A stretch of DNA of 64,000 bases, taken from Pegoplata infirma. Taxonomy: Eukaryota; Arthropoda; Insecta; Diptera; Anthomyiidae. Under the pieces are notes generated by a model. That model was not told the origin of the DNA and ran no database searches. It was given only the letters and a program-made list of their open reading frames with translations. Position numbers and translations under genes: made by a program. Below are positions 1 to 11,469 of the stretch, piece after piece. Every line of letters begins with the position of its first letter. Position 1 is the first letter of the stretch. The DNA is taken from assembly GCA_963921195.1 (NCBI GenBank), contig OY992536.1, positions 103,318,778 through 103,382,777 of the forward strand, written 5' to 3'.

Positions 1-139
1 TACTCGAATTAACTTTACCGGTTAGGTGCCCAGTTGGTTAAAAAAAGTGTCAAATTCGAGCACAGTGTTATTAATAAAATCCTTTTATTGTATTATTGTA
101 AGGTGCTTAATTTCACTAAAAACATTTATGAACCGATTT

Positions 140-650
140 GCATAAAACTTCAAATATATTTAAAAGAGACAATTTTAAGGTTGGGGTGTCTTGGCTTATC
201 GGCCATATCGGGGATTTAGGGGTTCAAAAAATTTGTAAAAAATGGCGAAAAATGGATTTTTCAGCAATTTTTTTCTAAGAAACTATATGATGTTTGCATA
301 TGAGAAGAACGGATAAAACCCCTATCCATCTAACGGTAGCACAACTTTGTAAAAAGTCGGCTTTGCAAAATATATTTTTCATGAAAATATGTAATTTTTG
401 GGAGGTATTTATGTGAAGACATTGCCATACATTATCCATATGAAAACGAAATAATTTTTATTAAATTTAAGTCGACACGTATTTTTGCTCTAGACGATAT
501 TCTTGTTAGGTCAGAGTTATCGAAATTTTCCAAAAGGTCCACGTTGTTTTATAAAGGGACATAGACATTTTTAAACACTGATATGGCCGAAAAGCCGAAA
601 CACCCCAACCTTAAAATCGTCACATTCATATATATTTTAAGTTTTAACGG
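140..650. repeat. Snapback repeat with 60-bp inverted arms
   Basis: Positions 150-210 and 579-642 are imperfect inverted copies sharing a core around TTTTAAGGTTGGGGTG and GGCCATATC. They are separated by about 370 bp with no coding potential. The pairing suggests a small non-autonomous foldback element, but I could not fix its ends or a target duplication. A short open frame across 34-219 overlaps the left arm and has no recognisable product. Confidence 0.55.
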
Positions 651-690
651 GATTACAAGGCATTTTACCAGGCGTTTTACTAGTTTTTTT

Positions 691-1002
691 TTGAGTGTAG
701 GACCATTATTTCAGGATATATAAAGAGTATCAAAAGTACTATTTTTTACCCTTACCCTTAGAATCAACATTGGAAAACATTTAGCCTTAGTGAATTTTTC
801 GTTAGGTTTGCACTGGGCGATGATGAATCAGTCAGTCAGTCAGTCGTTACTCTTTTATATATCGGTCAAATGAGTTTCCGATTGCAAATAGCTCCCCTAT
901 GCAATACCCATCTCTGATAAAAATGTCAAAGCAAAAAAATAATTTCTTGTCGTTTAAATCTCAAAGTACATTTTTTTTTGTGAAAATAAAAGTAATTTAA
1001 AA
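691..1002. other. Non-coding spacer with short (AGTC)n run
   Basis: I see no gene here. The start (about 684-696) resembles the end TTTTTTTTTGAGTGTA seen on TA-target elements elsewhere in the window, and about 827-845 is a five-copy AGTC microsatellite. Confidence 0.4.
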
Positions 1003-1660
1003 CAAGTGAGAGTGTTAAATTCGGTTGTGCCGAATCTTTTATACCATCCAAAACGTAAAAAAAATTAAAATAAAAAAAAACAGGAGTTTTTTTTGGGGGG
1101 GGGGGGGTTTGGCGGGAGACGTTGGGGGACACCTTCCACCTTGACGTAGGTTTTATAAAATGGATTCATTATGATTCTTACAATTACTTAATCCAATTAA
1201 TCATAATTAAAATACATTAATTTTTTATATCCACAAAATCGCGCGGGAAAGGTGCCCCCTAACGTCTCCCACCAACCCCCCTCCCCCAAAAAAAAATTCC
1301 CATGGATTTTTTTGTTTATAGTGTTTTTTACATTTTGGAGGGTATAAAATATTTGGCACAGCCGAATGTAACACTCTCAATTGTTTTTTCCTCTGGGTCC
1401 ACATCCAGCATTTTAAACTTCTTTTGACACAAAAATGTTGCATTTGCTTAACAAAAGTACAAAAACCCCTGCGAAAAAGGCGGGTTTTCTGAAGTTGGTT
1501 TAGTTCTCCAAGGGGGAACATTTTCTCCTTGGTCCGATTTTGCCCATTTCCGGAAGTCTATCTCTTTTATTTTGGGCTACAGCGTGTCCTCTACTGACGG
1601 CCGGACGGACATCGCTAGAATGTCTTAGAATCGATCACTGATCAATAATATATATACTTT
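1003..1660 (-). mobile_element. INE-1/DINE-1-like repeats, two facing ends
   Basis: The left part has the terminal signature AGTGTTAAATTCGG, a short hairpin (TTCGG...CCGAA) and TTTTATACC. At about 1340-1385 the same signature appears inverted, so two copies face each other. The right copy runs on through GGACGGACATCGCTAGAATG to TATATATACTTTATGGG, which is the reverse complement of the conserved core of this family. A run of 13 G lies near 1096. The family is a non-autonomous, Helentron-related repeat in flies; that assignment rests on remembered core motifs. Confidence 0.7.
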
Positions 1661-1780
1661 ATGGGCCCTAGTAAAAATGATTTTGTATATATCCGTGTAT
1701 ATATTGATACAATTTTATTTAACTTTACATATAAATATATGTGTTATTATATAAAATTATATAAAAAATTACTCTGATTA

Positions 1781-2694
1781 CCCGAGTAAAAAAAAGTTAT
1801 ATGACGCAATATTTAATTATATATGAACAGATATGCTTTTATGTAAATCCATATTAATTTTGATCCGAAAATTGGCGGATCGAATATTATACGATTCTAT
1901 CAAATTCTATTATTTCTGATAAAATAATATCAAATTTGATTAAGTTTGATCCAAAAAATGGGTCTATCTAATTGTATTAAATCATATCTTATCTGTTAAA
2001 ATTAGATAAATGTTTATATAATTAGATGAAATCTGGTCAAATTTTTTGGAATTTTAAACGTGAAATTTGAAATTATTTTATCAGATTGGATACAGTATCA
2101 ATTAGAAGAGTTTTTATTGCATTCCTCTGAATTTTTTCGGGACAAATTATTAAAAATTTTTATTTTTTTTTTTTAAATCAGTTATAAGTGATTTGAAAAT
2201 TCTAAAAAATGTTTGTGGCTTAGAAAATTTAAAAACATTTTTTCGGAACTTAAAAATTTTTCAAAAAAAAACAAAATTTTTCCTAAAAACATTTTCAATG
2301 ATTTTTTTACTCAAAAAAAAAAAAATTGCCAAAAAAATTTTGTGTCCGGAACTTTGGAAAATTTTCATAAAATTTTTTAGGACTTGAAATTTTTTTAATT
2401 GTCCGGGACTTAGAAAATTTTGAAAAATTTTTTCGGGATATAATTATAAATAAAATCATATATCTTTTTATCTGTCATATCTAAAAATTTCCGACCTTAT
2501 ATGTCATATCTAATTTCATATAGATCGGTATATAAATAGATAGGAATATGTATGTTATCATATTAAAAAATAAGGAAAAATACAATGCTATATATAAACT
2601 TATATGCCCATATCAAAGTTCATGCATAACCATATATAAATATAAATAATTATATAATAGCATATATGATTATATCAGTTCTTTTTTACTCGGG
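1781..2694. mobile_element. MITE with CCCGAGTAAAAAA ends, copy A
   Basis: The element starts CCCGAGTAAAAAA and ends with its inverse TTTTTTACTCGGG, with TA on both sides, so the target duplication is probably TA. The interior is AT-rich with many ATATAA steps and no transposase. It shares its sequence with the next element and with several copies at 15-26 kb. Confidence 0.8.
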
Positions 2695-2696
2695 TA

Positions 2697-3358
2697 CCCG
2701 AGTAAAAAAAGTTATATGACGCAATATTTAATTATATATGAACAGATATGCTTTTATGTAAATCCATATTAATTTTGATCCGAAAATTGGCGGATCGAAT
2801 ATTATTCGATTATATCAAATTCTATTATTTTTGATAAAATAATATCAAATTTGATTAAGTTTGATCCCAAAAATGGGTCTATCTAATTGTATTAAATCAT
2901 ATCTTATCTGTTAAAATTAGATAAATTTTTATAAAATTGGATGAAATCTGGTAAATTTTTTGGAATTTTAAACGGCAAATTAGAAATTATTTTATCAGAT
3001 TGGATACATTATCAATTAGAAGAGTTTTTATTGCATTCATCGGAATTTTGATTTTTTTTTTAAGTGTCCGGGACTTTTAAAATTTAGAATTTTTTTTCGG
3101 GATATAATTATAAATAAAATCATGTATCTTTTTATTTGCCATATCTAAAAATTCCCGACCTTATATGTCATATCAAACTTCATATAGATCAGTATATAAA
3201 TAGATATGAATATGTATGCTATCATATTAAAAAACAAGGAAAAATACAATGCTATATATAAACTTGTGTGTCCATATCAAAGTTCATGCATAACCATATA
3301 TAAATATAAATAACTATATAATAGCATATATGATTATATCAGATCTTTTTTACTCGGG
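2697..3358. mobile_element. MITE with CCCGAGTAAAAAA ends, copy B
   Basis: A second, shorter copy of the preceding element in the same orientation. The two abut and share one TA dinucleotide (2695-2696). Compared with copy A it lacks roughly 250 bp around 2150-2400. No coding sequence is visible. Confidence 0.8.
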
Positions 3359-3500
3359 TAGACCAAAATTCGTATCAAGTTTATATCCAAATTTATAAAA
3401 TTTGATACGAATTGTGGTCATATCTGATTGATTTTTTATATTATTAAATATAAAAAGATCTAACTATGTATAAAAAGATATATTTATATCAAATTTATAT
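3359..3500. repeat. Hairpin with GACCAAAATTCGTATCA arms
   Basis: About 3361-3378 and 3402-3420 are inverted copies (GACCAAAATTCGTATCA / TGATACGAATTGTGGTC-like). This may be the remains of another small TA-rich element. The remainder is AT-rich spacer. Confidence 0.45.
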
Positions 3501-4222
3501 TAGAGTGTCCCATATTTTGGAAATGTTGGAAATGTTGAGACGGTACCCGCTAATTCTTTTCCTTTTGACTTAAAAATAACTGAGGAAAAATTTTAGGCCC
3601 CTACGACCACGCCTTCCCGACGCGACGGGGCCTTAATGAGCGGGGCCTAAGAAATCATTTTTCCATATAAACCAAAAAAATTTTTTTTTGATTTTTAATT
3701 TTTTTGTTATTAATTATTATATTACTTGGTTAGCTTATGTACGACAAAAATTTTGATTTTGTTGGGATAAGGCTTTCAGCTCTAAAAAATTAGAGCCGCA
3801 GGTGTCCTACGATAAAAATTTTTAAAAAAATATTTTTTTTTTAGTTTTGATAAGCAACGGTTGTAGTTGCTATGTTGCTTTAAATGATATATATTAGAGT
3901 GTCCCTTATTTTGGAAATGTTGGAAATGTTGAGACGGTACCCGCTCATTTTTTTCCATTTGACTTAAAAATAACTCAGGAAAAATTTTACGCCCCTACGA
4001 ATACGCCTTCCCTACGCGACGGGGCCTTAAAGAGCGGGGCCTAAAAAATCATTTTTCCATACAAACCAATTTTTTTTTTGATTTTTAATATGTTTGTTAT
4101 TAATTATTATATTACTTGGTTTCCTAATTCACGACAAAAAATTTGATTTTGGTGGGATAAGGCTTTCAGCTCTAAAAATTTTTTGGAAAAAAAAATATTT
4201 AGAGCCGTTGGGGTCCTACGGT
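3501..4222 (+). repeat. Two tandem half-copies of a TTAGAGTGTCCC element
   Basis: Two direct copies begin TTAGAGTGTCCC at about 3501 and 3893. Each corresponds to the left half of the full snapback element at 32790-33787, with shared blocks GAAATGTTGAGACGG, ACGCCTTCCC and GGATAAGGCTTT. Each copy stops where the full element would fold back. No coding capacity. Confidence 0.65.
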
Positions 4223-4620
4223 ATTAAGGGCGCACCGATCGGCTTGCGCTGGTCGGTTTGTACCTCTGGTGTGCAGGAGTTCGCTAGTATTATATATACT
4301 TTATGTGATCCTAAACCTATGTTTTGATGCTACACACGGAATGACAAAGTGGAAATACCTCCACAATGTGAAGGGTATAAAAAATATAATTGGATTAGGT
4401 ACTTAATACCCTGTTCCAGTGGCGGGTACAGCTTTTGGCTTTGGGGGGGGAAATTTTTTTTTACTTCAAAGAAAAAAAATCATAATGCTTTCTCGGACGA
4501 GCAAAAACAGGGATACGTTTCAATTGCAAAAAAACAAGAAGTAGAAAAGTTAAATTCGACTTGGCCGAATTTATGAATACCCTCCACAATGCCAATTTTA
4601 AGTGATAGTAAATTTTCTAA
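4223..4620 (-). mobile_element. Decayed INE-1-like fragments
   Basis: The blocks TATATATACTTTATG, ACACGGAATGACAAAG and a CCTCCAC...GTATAAA stretch match the INE-1-like core in reverse orientation. The end signature GTTAAATTCGAC...CCGAATTTATGAATACCCTCCAC lies at about 4548-4590. Small open frames here run across these fragments and are not genes. Confidence 0.5.
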
Positions 4621-4669
4621 CGTGAAAAAATAACAGTTATGATTAGAAATATTTTATTTTGTATAAAAA

Positions 4670-4950
4670 ATTTTTTTTTAGTAATTTTTGAAAAAAAAAA
4701 ATAAACTAATTTTTTTTTTTGAGTTTAAAATTTTTTTTGAGTGTAAAATTTTTTTCGAATTTTACATTAAAAAAAAAATTGCTAATTTTTTTTTTGAGTG
4801 TAAAATTTTTTTTAGTAATTTTTGAAAAAAAAAAAAAAAAAATTTTTTTTGAGTGTAAAATTTTTTTTCGAATTTTACATTAAAAAAAAATTCACTAATT
4901 TTTTTTTTGAGTGTAAATTTTTTTTCGAGTGTATTTTTTTTTTGTTTTGG
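4670..4950. repeat. T/A-homopolymer tandem repeat, GAGTGTAAAATTT units
   Basis: Four to five degenerate units of roughly 50 bp combine T8-T10 runs, GAGTGTAAA and TTCGAATTTTACATTAAAAA. The tract is low in complexity and almost self-complementary. Confidence 0.6.
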
Positions 4951-4989
4951 TATAAAAATATTTTTAAGTGACAAAAATACGTTGTAAAA

Positions 4990-5486
4990 TATTTTTGTGA
5001 CTTACCAATGCCTTTAAAACAGGTTTAACGGGTTTTCACCACGTGAATTTAAGGTGAAGCTAATCTGATATTCACGGTTTTGCTAATAACTTTTGAACCA
5101 CTGGACCAATTTGGGTGAAATTCAATACGAACTAGGCTGGAGGAACGAAAAATATATATGCCAAGCTTCAGCATCCTCAGAATGGATTGCAATACCAACC
5201 TGACCAGGTAAACGCCCAACATATATGCCAAACTTCAGGAGCCTCCGTAAAGTCTTTCAAAAGTTAGCGTGTTTTCAACAGACAGAAAGACAGACAGACA
5301 GACAGACAGACGGACGGACGGACGGACGGACGGACGGACGGACGGACATCGCTAGATCGTCTTAAAATCGATCGAGGATCATGAATATATATACTTTATG
5401 GGGTCCTAGACCAATATTTCGAGGTGTTACAAACGGAATGACAAACTTATATATACCCTCTATCACTAGAGTGGAGGGGTATAAAA
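4990..5486 (-). mobile_element. INE-1-like copy with GACA/GGAC microsatellite
   Basis: Reading on the reverse strand, TATACCCCTCCAC at the right leads to GTCATTCCGTTTGTAAC, a CCCATAAAGTATATATATTC box and GCGATGTCCGTCC. The array (GACA)n(GGAC)n at about 5281-5346 is an expansion of the GTCCGTCC motif at the place where this family normally carries it. No coding sequence. Confidence 0.7.
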
Positions 5487-5559
5487 ATATGGGAAAGCTA
5501 TAATATCATAAAATTTATTAGTTTTTGCCGAAGGGGGTTTGTTTTTCATAATCATATGT

Positions 5560-7100
5560 ATTTTGTTTAGATAATTTTTTTTTCTATAACTAAATCTGAG
5601 AATTTTTCAATATAAGAAATTCTTCCTACAGATGATGAAAAAATTATTTTTTTATAGGGCAAATGTCTCAGAATCTAAGACTTCTTCTTAACGCAAAATG
5701 TCTCAGAATTTGAGAGTTTTTTCGTATAGAAAAATTTTTGGATTCTAAGAACTTTTTTCCACAGAAAAGGTCTCAGGTTCTGAGAAATTTTACTATAGAG
5801 AAAGTGTTATATTTTAAAGCATTTTTGAGATATTTTTTCTATAGAAATGGTCTAAGATTATTAGATTTGTTCGTACTAAAAAAATTTCAGATTCTTTTTT
5901 CTATAGAGAAAGTCAGAGGCCTTTTTCATATAGAAAAAATCTCAGATTCTCAGACTTTTTTTGTGAAGAAAAAGTCTCAGATTCTGAGACCTTATTCCTA
6001 AAGAAAAAGTCTCAGACTTTCAAACCTTTTTGCCGTAGAAAATGTCTCAGATTCTGAGAGCTTTTTCTTAAATAAAAAAAATCTAAAATTCTGGCACTTT
6101 TTCCCTTAAAAAAAAATTTTTCCTTTATTAAAAGTCTCAGATTGTAAGAACTTTTTCCTTCAGAAAAAGTTTAACATTCTGATTCAAAGACTTATATAGA
6201 AAAAGTCTGAGATTTTGAGACTCTTTTCAAAAGAAAAAGTCACAGATTCTAAGACGTTTTCTTAGATTCTAAAACCTTCTTCTAATATAAAAAAGACACT
6301 TTTTTCTAAAGAAAACGTCTCAAATTTTGAGACCTTTATCCTATCGAAAAATTCATAGATTCTGAGACCTGCTTCCCAAAAAAAAAGTGTCAGATTCTGA
6401 GACATTTTTCCTATAGAATAAGTCTAAAAATTTGAAATTCTGAGACCTTATTCCTATAGAAAAAGTATTAGATTCTAACACCTTTTTCCTATAGAAAAAG
6501 TCACAGATTCTGCGGCCTTCTTCCAATTGAGTAAGTTTCAACTTCTGAGACTTTTTTTCAACAATAAGATTCAGATTTTGAGACCTTTTCCCCTCAAATA
6601 AGTCTCAAATTCAGAGATTCTTCCTATAGAAAAAGTCTCAGATTCTTAAACCTTTTTCCTTTCGAAAAAGTCTCAGATTCTGCTACCTTTTTTTCTATAA
6701 ATAAGTCTCAAGTTTTGATACCTTTTTTCCGTAGAAAAAGTCTCAGATTCTGAGACTTTTAGAATTCGAGAATTATTCTGCAAAAATCCTAAAAAGAAAA
6801 TGTTTGAGGATGTGAAAAATCTTAGAGTTTTTTTGTACCTTTTTCTATGGAAAAGGTCTCAGATTTTGTGACCGATTCTAAGACATTCTAAAAAAGTTTT
6901 CCAAAATAGTTTTTCAAACGTTAGACTACCAATATTTTTAAGATTTTGAGATATTTTTCCTATTCCTATGCAGTAGACAAAAATTTTTTTGTAAACTAAA
7001 TCCTGTTACATTTTTCTAGACAAAAAAAAAAACATATTCTCAGTAATTTTTTATACTAAAATTCATAATAAGATTGAAAGATATTTTTTCATAGAAAATT
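5560..7100. repeat. Decayed 35-bp dyad satellite, locus 1
   Basis: Dozens of diverged units alternate AGTCTCAGATTCTGAGAC-type palindromes with TTTTTCCTATAGAAAAAG-type palindromes. This is the same two-part monomer as the homogeneous array at 44.5-47.26 kb. Spacing varies from about 30 to 40 bp, so the array is old. Short open frames (for example 5738-6001) merely read through the repeat. Confidence 0.85.
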
Positions 7101-7112
7101 TTCAGATTAAGG

Positions 7113-7368
7113 GGCCTATTCACAAAAAAAGTCATAACTCAATCATAACTCAATTTTTTCCATGTGGTTGTTGTAAACAATCATAAAAAATTTCAAATTT
7201 TGTTTGAAAATTTCAAAAAAATAAAGACCTGCTACCCACATCGTCTCAAAATTGACAAATAATTTTAAATTTTGAGACTTTTTATGATTTTGTTTACAAC
7301 AAACACAGGGAATATGAAGTTTGAAAATAATAAAATTAGTCATAACCAGTCATAACTGAGAATAGGCC
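7113..7368. mobile_element. Small MITE with GGCCTATT ends
   Basis: The element begins GGCCTATTCACA and ends TGAGAATAGGCC. It has subterminal GTCATAACT repeats on both sides and an interior with inverted AAATTT-rich arms. It is 256 bp with no coding capacity. It lies just beyond the decayed satellite. Confidence 0.6.
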
Positions 7369-7439
7369 TGTAAGTCACATTTTTCTTTTAAAAATTTTCA
7401 GATTTTTTGCTATTAAAAATTTTTGGATTTCGAGATTTT

Positions 7440-7620
7440 TTTCCTTCGGAAAATTTTTTTAGAAAACTTCCTTCTTTCTTTTTTCTTCTTTTTCTTTCTT
7501 TTCCTTTCTTTTTTCTTTTTTTTTCTTCTTTTTTTTTCTTTTTGAAATTTGGTCTGGGGGGGGAAATTTCCCCTTTTTCCCCCCCCTTGTACCCGCGCAT
7601 GCCCTGTTCTCACGAGCAGC
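7440..7620. repeat. CT-rich tract with G/C-run block and hAT-like end
   Basis: A (CTTT/CTT)-rich tract leads into GGGGGGGGAAATTTCCCC, a C-run and then TACCCGCGCATGCCCTG. The same module occurs inverted at 61574-61735, where it starts CAGGCGCGGATCCACGGG. CAGG...CCTG ends suggest the terminus of a hAT element whose interior carries the satellite. The lysine- or phenylalanine-rich open frames here are composition artefacts. Confidence 0.5.
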
Positions 7621-8230
7621 GAAAAACTGTTTAAAGCGACATTTGTTTTAATTAAAAAAAAGTGTTCACACGTAATTTCACTCGTTTTATTTTGGTTTTT
7701 ATGTTTTAATTTTGACATTTGCATTATCAGCTGATAAACATGTACACATTTCAACAACAAACGAAATTAAAATATTAAAATTATATTCACTACTTATACA
7801 TACAGGCCCGGATTACCCTTAAGGCAAAGTAGGCAACTGCCTAGGGGCCCCGCATCAGCTAGGTGCCCCTATTTTTTTTTTTAAAGCACGGTGCCCCTAG
7901 CTTTTTTTTTAATTATTACTTGGTAAAAAATATCAGTGTAAACATGGAAGAATAAATAGGGAAATGCTATCAATTATTCTTTTCACAGCGATGAGTCTTT
8001 TGTTGGTACAATTTTCAAAGAAGAGAATCTAGGGGTCCCTACCTTTTTTTTAATTATTACTTGGTAAAAAAATGCGCCTACGTATTTCTTTGACTGACTA
8101 GGGGCCCCGTGGGCTCCTAGCTTTTTTTTTTTTTTAATTATCACTTGGTAAAAAAATGCGCCCGCGTATTTCTTTGACTGAAAATTATTACTTGGTAAAA
8201 AATACCAGTGTAAACATGGAAGAATAAATA

Positions 8231-8810
8231 CACTCAAAAAATTATGTCATTAACTGTTTGTAGTTTATTTAAAAAGTTTTTCGTTTAGTCGTTTTTAAAA
8301 GAAAAAACCTTTGTTTAATGTTCAGATTTTATTAATGACTACTTCAGTCCTTTGTTTCAAAAATAACACACTAAAAAATAAAGACTTTCATTAACATTTA
8401 ATTTTTAAAGTCATTTATTTTTGTTCTGTAAGTAAAAACTACTGATTATTCTTTTGATTTTTAATGATTTGTGTAAGTAATTTTTTTTTAAATTACCTAC
8501 GAAATCATTAATTTTTATTGTTTTCGTAGGTTATTTTTTTTAAATTTGTTGGTAAAGATAACAGAACTATCATTAATTTTTAATGTTTTCGTTGGTTATT
8601 TTTTTTCGAATTTGTTGGTAAAAAAGAGTGAAAAAAACGTAATTTTTTAATGTTTAATTTTATTTATTTTAGAAAATTTTGTTAACAGTAAAAAATAAAT
8701 GTTGATGTTTCTTAAAGCAAATGAATAATTACTGGGATGGTTTTCAATTGTTTATTCACTGGTTTTAAGTGTGTTTTTCATTTGTTTTTGCCTACAAAAT
8801 ATTTTGAGTG
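8231..8810. mobile_element. TA-target MITE with CACTCAAAA ends
   Basis: It starts CACTCAAAAAATTATG and ends ATTTTGAGTG, flanked by TA on both sides. A duplicated copy of the host sequence at about 7945-7990 is uninterrupted (GAATAAATAGGGAAATGC), so it serves as an empty site. This confirms both the boundaries and the TA duplication. The interior has repeated TTCGTTGGTTATTTTTT-like segments and no coding sequence. Confidence 0.85.
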
Positions 8811-8921
8811 TAGGGAAATGCTTACAACTATTCTTTTCACAGCGATGAGTATTTTATTGGTACAATTTTCAAAGAAGAAACTAGGGACCCCTAGTTTTTA
8901 ATTTAATTTAATTTTTTTATT

Positions 8922-9708
8922 TTTATTTTATTTTATTTTATTTTATTTTATTTTATTTTATTTTATTTTATTTTATTTTATTTTATTTTATTTTATTTTA
9001 TTTTATTTTATTTTATTTTATTTTATTTTATTTTATTTTATTTTATTTTATTTTATTTTATTTTATTTTATTTTATTTTATTTTATTTTATTTTATTTTA
9101 TTTTATTTTATTTTATTTTATTTTATTTTATTTTATTTTATTTTATTTTATTTTATTTTATTTTATTTTATTTTATTTTATTTTATTTTATTTTATTTTA
9201 TTTTATTTTATTTTATTTTATTTTATTTTATTTTATTTTATTTTATTTTATTTTATTTTATTTTATTTTATTTTATTTTATTTTATTTTATTTTATTTTA
9301 TTTTATTTTATTTTATTTTATTTTATTTTATTTTATTTTATTTTATTTTATTTTATTTTATTTTATTTTATTTTATTTTATTTTATTTTATTTTATTTTA
9401 TTTTATTTTATTTTATTTTATTTTATTTTATTTTATTTTATTTTATTTTATTTTATTTTATTTTATTTTATTTTATTTTATTTTATTTTATTTTATTTTA
9501 TTTTATTTTATTTTATTTTATTTTATTTTATTTTATTTTATTTTATTTTATTTTATTTTATTTTATTTTATTTTATTTTATTTTATTTTATTTTATTTTA
9601 TTTTATTTTATTTTATTTTATTTTATTTTATTTTATTTTATTTTATTTTATTTTATTTTATTTTATTTTATTTTATTTTATTTTATTTTATTTTATTTTA
9701 TTTTATTT
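8922..9708. repeat. (TTTTA)n microsatellite, about 157 copies
   Basis: A nearly perfect TTTTA pentamer array of about 787 bp, with an irregular start (TTAATTTAATTT) around 8896-8921. The right edge is sharp, at TTTGTGTTTTTCTGATTG. Such length and purity imply recent expansion, or an assembler-estimated length. Confidence 0.97.
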
Positions 9709-9878
9709 GTGTTTTTCTGATTGAAGAAGAAAATTGTATCTTCTAAAGATTAAATTAAATGTGGATTTACCCTAGACCATGGTTTCTGTAGCCACTTCTA
9801 CGTCATCAGTAGGCAATTACATTAAATTGATTATTTGATATTTGCTAGAAAAATTCTTTATATGTTTTTTTATCAACA

Positions 9879-9962
9879 GACTAGCCTGACATGAGCTTCG
9901 AACCTGTGTCGTTAAATCACTCATGTTTTGTAAGCCGAAGCCATAACCACTAGGCTATACTC
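9879..9962 (-). ncRNA. tRNA-like segment (SINE head), inverted copy
   Basis: Read on the minus strand, it has a pol III box A-like TAGCCTAGTGG and a box B-like GGTTCGAAGC about 45 bp apart. The T-stem and anticodon stem do not pair properly, so it is not a functional tRNA gene. Confidence 0.55.
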
Positions 9963-10610
9963 GGTGTATAAACATCAGTGACTAAACGTCGTTTGTTTTT
10001 AACTCACAGTAGGTTTCGTGTGTGACGTATGCAGAAAAGCTTTTTCTCTAACTCAAGCAATGCATTTAATCTAGAGACCAACAACAATTTTCTTAATCTT
10101 TCATTTACTTTATTTTATGCAAACTTTACTATAGCAGAGAATTTTTTGTTCTTCACACTACAGTAACGCATAGTTAAAGTGAATTGCTCACACGAGCGAC
10201 ATTTGTCAGTATTTCTAATTTATTACATTTTTTCGGCGTAAGCCAAGTGTATTTAATTTGTTGTTTGTGTTTTTCTGATTGAAGAAGAAAATTGTATCTT
10301 CTAAAGATTAAATTAAATGTGGATTTACCCTAGACCATGGTTTCTGTAGCCACTTCTAAAATACTGACAAATGTCGCTCGTGTGAGCAATTCACTTTAAC
10401 TATGCGTTACTGTAGTGTGAAGAACAAAAAATTCTCTGCTATAGTAAAGTTTGCATAAAATAAAGTAAATGAAAGATTAAGAAAATTGTTGTTGGTCTCT
10501 AGATTAAATGCATTGCTTGAGTTAGAGAAAAAGCTTTTCTGCATACGTCACACACGAAACCTACTGTGAGTTAAAAACAAACGACGTTTAGTCACTGATG
10601 TTTATACACC

Positions 10611-10694
10611 GAGTATAGCCTAGTGGTTATGGCTTCGGCTTACAAAACATGAGTGATTTAACGACACAGGTTCGAAGCTCATGTCAGGCTAGTC
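10611..10694 (+). ncRNA. tRNA-like segment (SINE head), direct copy 1
   Basis: This has the same box A-like (TAGCCTAGTGG) and box B-like (GGTTCGAAGC) arrangement as the inverted copy. About 260 bp of AT-rich sequence follows to the end of the 558-bp unit. Confidence 0.55.
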
Positions 10695-11168
10695 TGTTGA
10701 TAAAAAAACATATAAAGAATTTTTCTAGCAAATATCAAATAATCAATTTAATGTAATTGCCTACTGATGACGTAGAAGTGGCTACAGAAACCATGGTCTA
10801 GGGTAAATCCACATTTAATTTAATCTTTAGAAGATACAATTTTCTTCTTCAATCAGAAAAACACAAACAACAAATTAAATACACTTGGCTTACGCCGAAA
10901 AAATGTAATAAATTAGAAATACTGACAAATGTCGCTCGTGTGAGCAATTCACTTTAACTATGCGTTACTGTAGTGTGAAGAACAAAAAATTCTCTGCTAT
11001 AGTAAAGTTTGCATAAAATAAAGTAAATGAAAGATTAAGAAAATTGTTGTTGGTCTCTAGATTAAATGCATTGCTTGAGTTAGAGAAAAAGCTTTTCTGC
11101 ATACGTCACACACGAAACCTACTGTGAGTTAAAAACAAACGACGTTTAGTCACTGATGTTTATACACC

Positions 11169-11252
11169 GAGTATAGCCTAGTGGTTATGGCTTCGGCTTA
11201 CAAAACATGAGTGATTTAACGACACAGGTTCGAAGCTCATGTCAGGCTAGTC
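11169..11252 (+). ncRNA. tRNA-like segment (SINE head), direct copy 2
   Basis: Identical to copy 1, 558 bp downstream. The identity points to very recent duplication. Confidence 0.55.
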
Positions 11253-11469
11253 TGTTGATAAAAAAACATATAAAGAATTTTTCTAGCAAATATCAAATAA
11301 TCAATTTAATGTAATTGCCTACTGATGACGTAGAAGTGGCTACAGAAACCATGGTCTAGGGTAAATCCACATTTAATTTAATCTTTAGAAGATACAATTT
11401 TCTTCTTCAATCAGAAAAACACAAACAACAAATTAAATACACTTGGCTTACGCCGAAAAAATGTAATAA

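Larger units (their letters stand above)
9709..11469. repeat. 558-bp tRNA-like unit: inverted, partial, then two direct copies
   Basis: Two full plus-strand units begin near 10361 and 10919 with ACTGACAAATGTCGCTCG; the repeat distance is exactly 558 bp. Preceding them are a minus-strand copy (about 9712-10213, missing its end) and a partial minus-strand copy (about 10214-10357). Units are virtually identical. The block lies between two (TTTTA)n arrays. Each full unit carries a tRNA-like segment. It could be a tRNA-derived SINE that spread by local rearrangement, or an assembly product of a complex tandem array. Confidence 0.85.

Noticed and set aside
5738..6001. 87-codon frame with repeated FF and LR segments
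   Set aside because: It lies wholly in the decayed 35-bp satellite. Similar frames at 6353-6541 and 22777-22965 are rejected for the same reason.
7388..7760. Lysine-rich and phenylalanine-rich open frames on both strands
   Set aside because: They translate a CT/GA-rich low-complexity tract, with no domain, start context or splice signals. The same holds for 61538-61772.
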